From assembly GCF_002005425.1 (NCBI RefSeq), contig NZ_CP019704.1, forward strand, positions 1,632,001 to 1,696,000: a stretch of DNA of 64,000 nt, given 5' to 3'. The position numbers and the translations under genes are program-made. The first letter of the stretch is position 1. Every line of letters begins with the position of its first letter. The notes under the pieces were generated by a model that searched no databases, was not told where the DNA came from, and was given only the letters and a program-made list of their open reading frames with translations. The stretch comes from Polaribacter sp. BM10 (GTDB lineage Bacteria > Bacteroidota > Bacteroidia > Flavobacteriales > Flavobacteriaceae). Positions 61,501-64,000 of this stretch are shown here, one piece after another.

Positions 61501-62802
61501 ATGACAAAAATTAAACAATTCTTTTTCTCTTTTCAACAAAGTTTCTCTTTGCTTTTTCTATTTAAATGGATTTTTATCTGTTTACTTGTTGGCGCATTAA
61601 CAGGAAGTGCATCTGCCATTTTTCTATGGACGTTAGAATGGGCAACAACTTATAGAGAAACAAATATCTGGATTGTTTGGCTACTACCAATTGCAGGTTT
61701 AATTATTGGTTTGTCATATCATTATTTTGGTAAAAGTGTTGTAAAAGGAAACAATATGTTGTTAGAAGAATATCATTCTCCTAAAAAAGTGATTTCTTTA
61801 AAAATGGCACCTTTGGTCTTTTTAGGAACAATTTTAACGCATTTATTTGGTGGTTCTGCGGGTCGAGAAGGTACAGCAGTTCAAATTGGTGGTGCAATTG
61901 CAGATCAATTTACCAAACTATTTCGGCTTTCTAATTTAGACAGAAAAATATTATTAATAGCTGGTATAAGTGCAGGTTTTTCTTCTGTATTTGGTACACC
62001 TTTAGCTGGTGCAATATTTGCTTTAGAAGTAATGGTTATTGGTAGAGTAAAATTTGATGCAATTCTACCTAGTTTTTTAGCAGCGGTTTTTGCCAACTAT
62101 TTTTGCGATTTTTGGCAAATTTCTCATCATACGCATTATACAATTTCTACAATAGCAGAGTTAACGCCAGTTACTGTATTGTGGGCATTATTAGCAGGAA
62201 TTATTTTTGGATTAACTAGTATGTTATTTTCAAAATCTACACATTTCTGGGGTAAAACATTTAAAAAATTAATTAAATATCCGCCATTAAGACCAGTAAT
62301 TGGCGGTATAATTTTAGCAATTACTTGGTATTTTATTGGCACTACAAAATATATGGGACTTGGTGTGCCAACTATTGTTGATGCATTTGACATCAACCTA
62401 AATTCTTACGATTTTATCTTAAAGCTTTTATTTACCTCATTTACACTTGGTGCCGGATTTAAAGGCGGAGAAGTTACTCCGTTATTTTTTATCGGTGCAA
62501 CTTTAGGTAATGTTTTAATATGGTTTATACCGTTACCAATGCCTTTATTAGCTGGTATGGGTTTTGTTGCTGTATTTGCTGGCGCAACCAACACACCTAT
62601 TGCATGTACAATTATGGGAATTGAATTATTCGGAATTGAATCTGGCGTTTTTATCGCTTTAGCGTGCACAAGTGCATACTTATTTTCTGGACATTCTGGT
62701 ATTTATTCTTCTCAAATTATAGGTAGTTCTAAACATCTGTTTCATAAAAAAGAAGAAGGATTAACGCTTACTGATGCAGACAATCTGCGCAATAAGAATT
62801 AA
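61501..62802 (+). CDS. CLC-family channel/antiporter, CLC-F (fluoride/proton) type
   Basis: A 433-residue CLC transporter without CBS domains. The usual GSGIP anion motif is absent; at the same place the sequence reads VKGNNMLLEEYH (Met86). The gating glutamate is Glu123 in SAGREGTAVQIGG, and Glu324-Val-Thr326 in KGGEVTPLFFIG replaces the GGxFxP motif of chloride CLCs. These three changes are the marks of the fluoride-exporting CLC-F branch, so fluoride efflux is the best prediction. I see no fluoride riboswitch upstream. The ATG at 61501 is used; a TTG at 61489 would add four residues. It stands alone, divergent from the hydratase gene. Confidence 0.82.
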   Translation: MTKIKQFFFSFQQSFSLLFLFKWIFICLLVGALTGSASAIFLWTLEWATTYRETNIWIVWLLPIAGLIIGLSYHYFGKSVVKGNNMLLEEYHSPKKVISLKMAPLVFLGTILTHLFGGSAGREGTAVQIGGAIADQFTKLFRLSNLDRKILLIAGISAGFSSVFGTPLAGAIFALEVMVIGRVKFDAILPSFLAAVFANYFCDFWQISHHTHYTISTIAELTPVTVLWALLAGIIFGLTSMLFSKSTHFWGKTFKKLIKYPPLRPVIGGIILAITWYFIGTTKYMGLGVPTIVDAFDINLNSYDFILKLLFTSFTLGAGFKGGEVTPLFFIGATLGNVLIWFIPLPMPLLAGMGFVAVFAGATNTPIACTIMGIELFGIESGVFIALACTSAYLFSGHSGIYSSQIIGSSKHLFHKKEEGLTLTDADNLRNKN

Positions 62803-62828
62803 TCCTTTTTTTATATATTTTTGATTAT

Positions 62829-63791
62829 TTACAATTCTAAATCATCAACATCTACCCAGTTTTTTTTCTGAGTTACAGTTCCTTTGTTTAATATTATAAC
62901 TCCTGGATTTGCTCTAATCATTGTTTTTAAAGTTGTTTCATCACAAAATAAAAATTCGAAAGGCAAATTATATTTTTCTTTAGCAAGATTTAAATCATCA
63001 GAAAAAGAAGCAGATACTCCATAAACCGTATACCCTTTTTGTATTGCTTTGTTAGCAATATCTTTAATTGCCGGAAAGCCTTTGACATCAGACTTGTCTA
63101 AATTGTAAACAATTACCAGCATTACTTTTTCTTTTTCTAATAAATCTGGCGCTAAATCTTGCTGCGTATCTTCTAACATAAAATCGTGAACTGGTGGTAT
63201 AGAACCATCCGCAGGATATTGCATTCCTTCTTGTAAATTTTTACCAACTGCATAAGCTCTAAAATCTATTATTGGCAAATGCGTTAAAACATGTTGTACA
63301 ATAAATAAGAAAATACCTAAAGATAAAAAGGTAATTATTTTCGGAATTTTACCTTTAAAAATTGGGTTTATCAATTCAACTTTAATTAATAAAACTACAA
63401 TTAGTGCAATTAGAATTACATTTTTATAGAAAGTTTCCCAAGGTGTTAATTTTATTGCATCGCCAAAACAACCACAATCTGTAACCTTATTGTAATAAGC
63501 AGAATACCAAGTTAAAAACAAGAAAATTACAGTTATAATTAACAAACTCCAAACTGTAGTTTTAGGTTTGTAACCAATTAAAATCATCACTCCTAAAAGT
63601 ATTTCTGCTACAATTAAAATTATTGCAAAAGGCAAAGCATACGGAATTAAAAACTCCATATTTAAAACACTTTCAGAGAAATATTCTTGAAATTTATATT
63701 GTGAACCAATAGGATCTACCAATTTTACAAAGCCAGAAAAAATAAACAAGGCTCCTACTATAATTCTAAATAATTGTATTATTATTTTCAT
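62829..63791 (-). CDS. BT_3928-family membrane protein (DoxX/MauE-like plus thioredoxin-like region)
   Basis: A 320-residue protein with four N-terminal membrane helices of DoxX/MauE type (IVGALFIFSGFVKLVDPIG, then YALPFAIILIVAEILLGVMILIG, with TDCGCFGDAIKLTPWETFYKN in a loop), a fifth near 160-175 and a soluble C-terminal domain resembling a thioredoxin/peroxiredoxin fold (MLVIVYNLDKSDVKGFP, VYGVSASFSDDLNLAKEKYNLPFEFLFCD) but without a CxxC. Presumed to help electron transfer for disulfide or cytochrome maturation. The ATG at 63791 is chosen. The upstream DUF1599 gene and this one form a conserved pair in the phylum. Confidence 0.87.
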   Translation of the reverse strand: MKIIIQLFRIIVGALFIFSGFVKLVDPIGSQYKFQEYFSESVLNMEFLIPYALPFAIILIVAEILLGVMILIGYKPKTTVWSLLIITVIFLFLTWYSAYYNKVTDCGCFGDAIKLTPWETFYKNVILIALIVVLLIKVELINPIFKGKIPKIITFLSLGIFLFIVQHVLTHLPIIDFRAYAVGKNLQEGMQYPADGSIPPVHDFMLEDTQQDLAPDLLEKEKVMLVIVYNLDKSDVKGFPAIKDIANKAIQKGYTVYGVSASFSDDLNLAKEKYNLPFEFLFCDETTLKTMIRANPGVIILNKGTVTQKKNWVDVDDLEL

Positions 63792-63826
63792 TTTGTTGGT
63801 TTTAATCACATTTTTAATAAGAATCT

Positions 63827-64000
63827 CTAATTTCCTAAGTGAATCATAGCAAAAACTGCATAATTAATCATGTCTTGGTAATTAGCATCTATACCTTCCG
63901 ATACAATCGTTTTACCTTTATTATCCTCAATTTGTTTTACACGTAATAATTTTTGTAAAATTAAATCGGTTAAACTAGAAACGCGCATATCTCTCCAAGC
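63827..64000 (-). CDS. DUF1599 protein, 5' part beyond the window
   Basis: The last 57 codons of a leftward gene, entering from the right edge. The visible sequence is AWRDMRVSSLTDLILQKLLR, then VKQIEDNKGKTIVSEGID, then ANYQDMINYAVFAMIHLGN and a stop at 63827. It matches the end of DUF1599 (nucleotide modification-associated domain 1) proteins, which usually sit next to BT_3928 genes. It ends 35 bp before the BT_3928 start. The start codon and most of the domain are not in this window. Confidence 0.75.
   Translation of the reverse strand, partial: AWRDMRVSSLTDLILQKLLRVKQIEDNKGKTIVSEGIDANYQDMINYAVFAMIHLGN

Overview
The window is AT-rich DNA from a member of the Bacteroidota, almost certainly a marine-type Flavobacteriaceae (Polaribacter- or Tenacibaculum-like). 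The evidence is a gliding/type IX-style C-terminal sorting domain, many SPII lipoproteins with short lipoboxes, Bacteroidetes-type promoters (TTG ... TAnnTTTG), DUF4920/DUF4252/DUF1684/BT_3928 family genes and a flavobacterial division cluster. The genus is inference. Most of the window is ordinary, densely packed core genome.

Layout. 1-5.2 kb: a truncated thioredoxin-like protein, then a leftward envelope operon surE - small membrane protein - lpxB - NlpC/P60 lipoprotein - comEC. 5.4-8.1 kb: C-terminal processing protease and a hotdog thioesterase. 8.11-15.13 kb: a 7.0-kb integrated element in the 3' end of tRNA-Leu(UAG), bounded by an 18-bp direct repeat. It carries a tyrosine recombinase, an unrecognised 382-residue protein, two small HTH proteins, a D5/SF3-type helicase, a zinc-finger/TOPRIM primase-like protein and a secreted cargo protein. 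No capsid, terminase, relaxase or transfer genes are present. 15.3-20.7 kb: three peptidases (M20, S9, M1). 20.7-26.6 kb: a cyclophilin, a BlaI/BlaR1-like pair with visible operators, and a large type IX-secreted protein.

26.8-42.3 kb: a complete leftward dcw cluster (mraZ-rsmH-ftsL-ftsI-murE-mraY-murD-ftsW-murG-murC-ftsQ-ftsA-ftsZ) with a triple MraZ operator upstream; murF is absent. Four of its genes lack an ATG start, and murE appears to start at CTG. 42.4-52.9 kb: housekeeping genes (hydrolase, engB, pseudouridine synthase, adenine deaminase, folate enzyme, CorA, hemW, ruvC, a flippase-like protein and a glycosyltransferase).

52.9-64 kb: one copy of a dispersed palindromic repeat (a second, inverted copy is at 60.5 kb), a 43-residue membrane protein, a di-haem peroxidase paired with a DUF839/PhoX-like lipoprotein, mnmD, ilvE, small lipoproteins, a CLC-F type fluoride antiporter and the start of a BT_3928/DUF1599 operon that runs off the window.

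The best candidate for something undescribed is the tRNA-Leu element. Its attachment core, accessory integrase-site candidates, phased operator repeats and possible origin can all be read directly. It looks like a minimal self-replicating integrative element or phage satellite.
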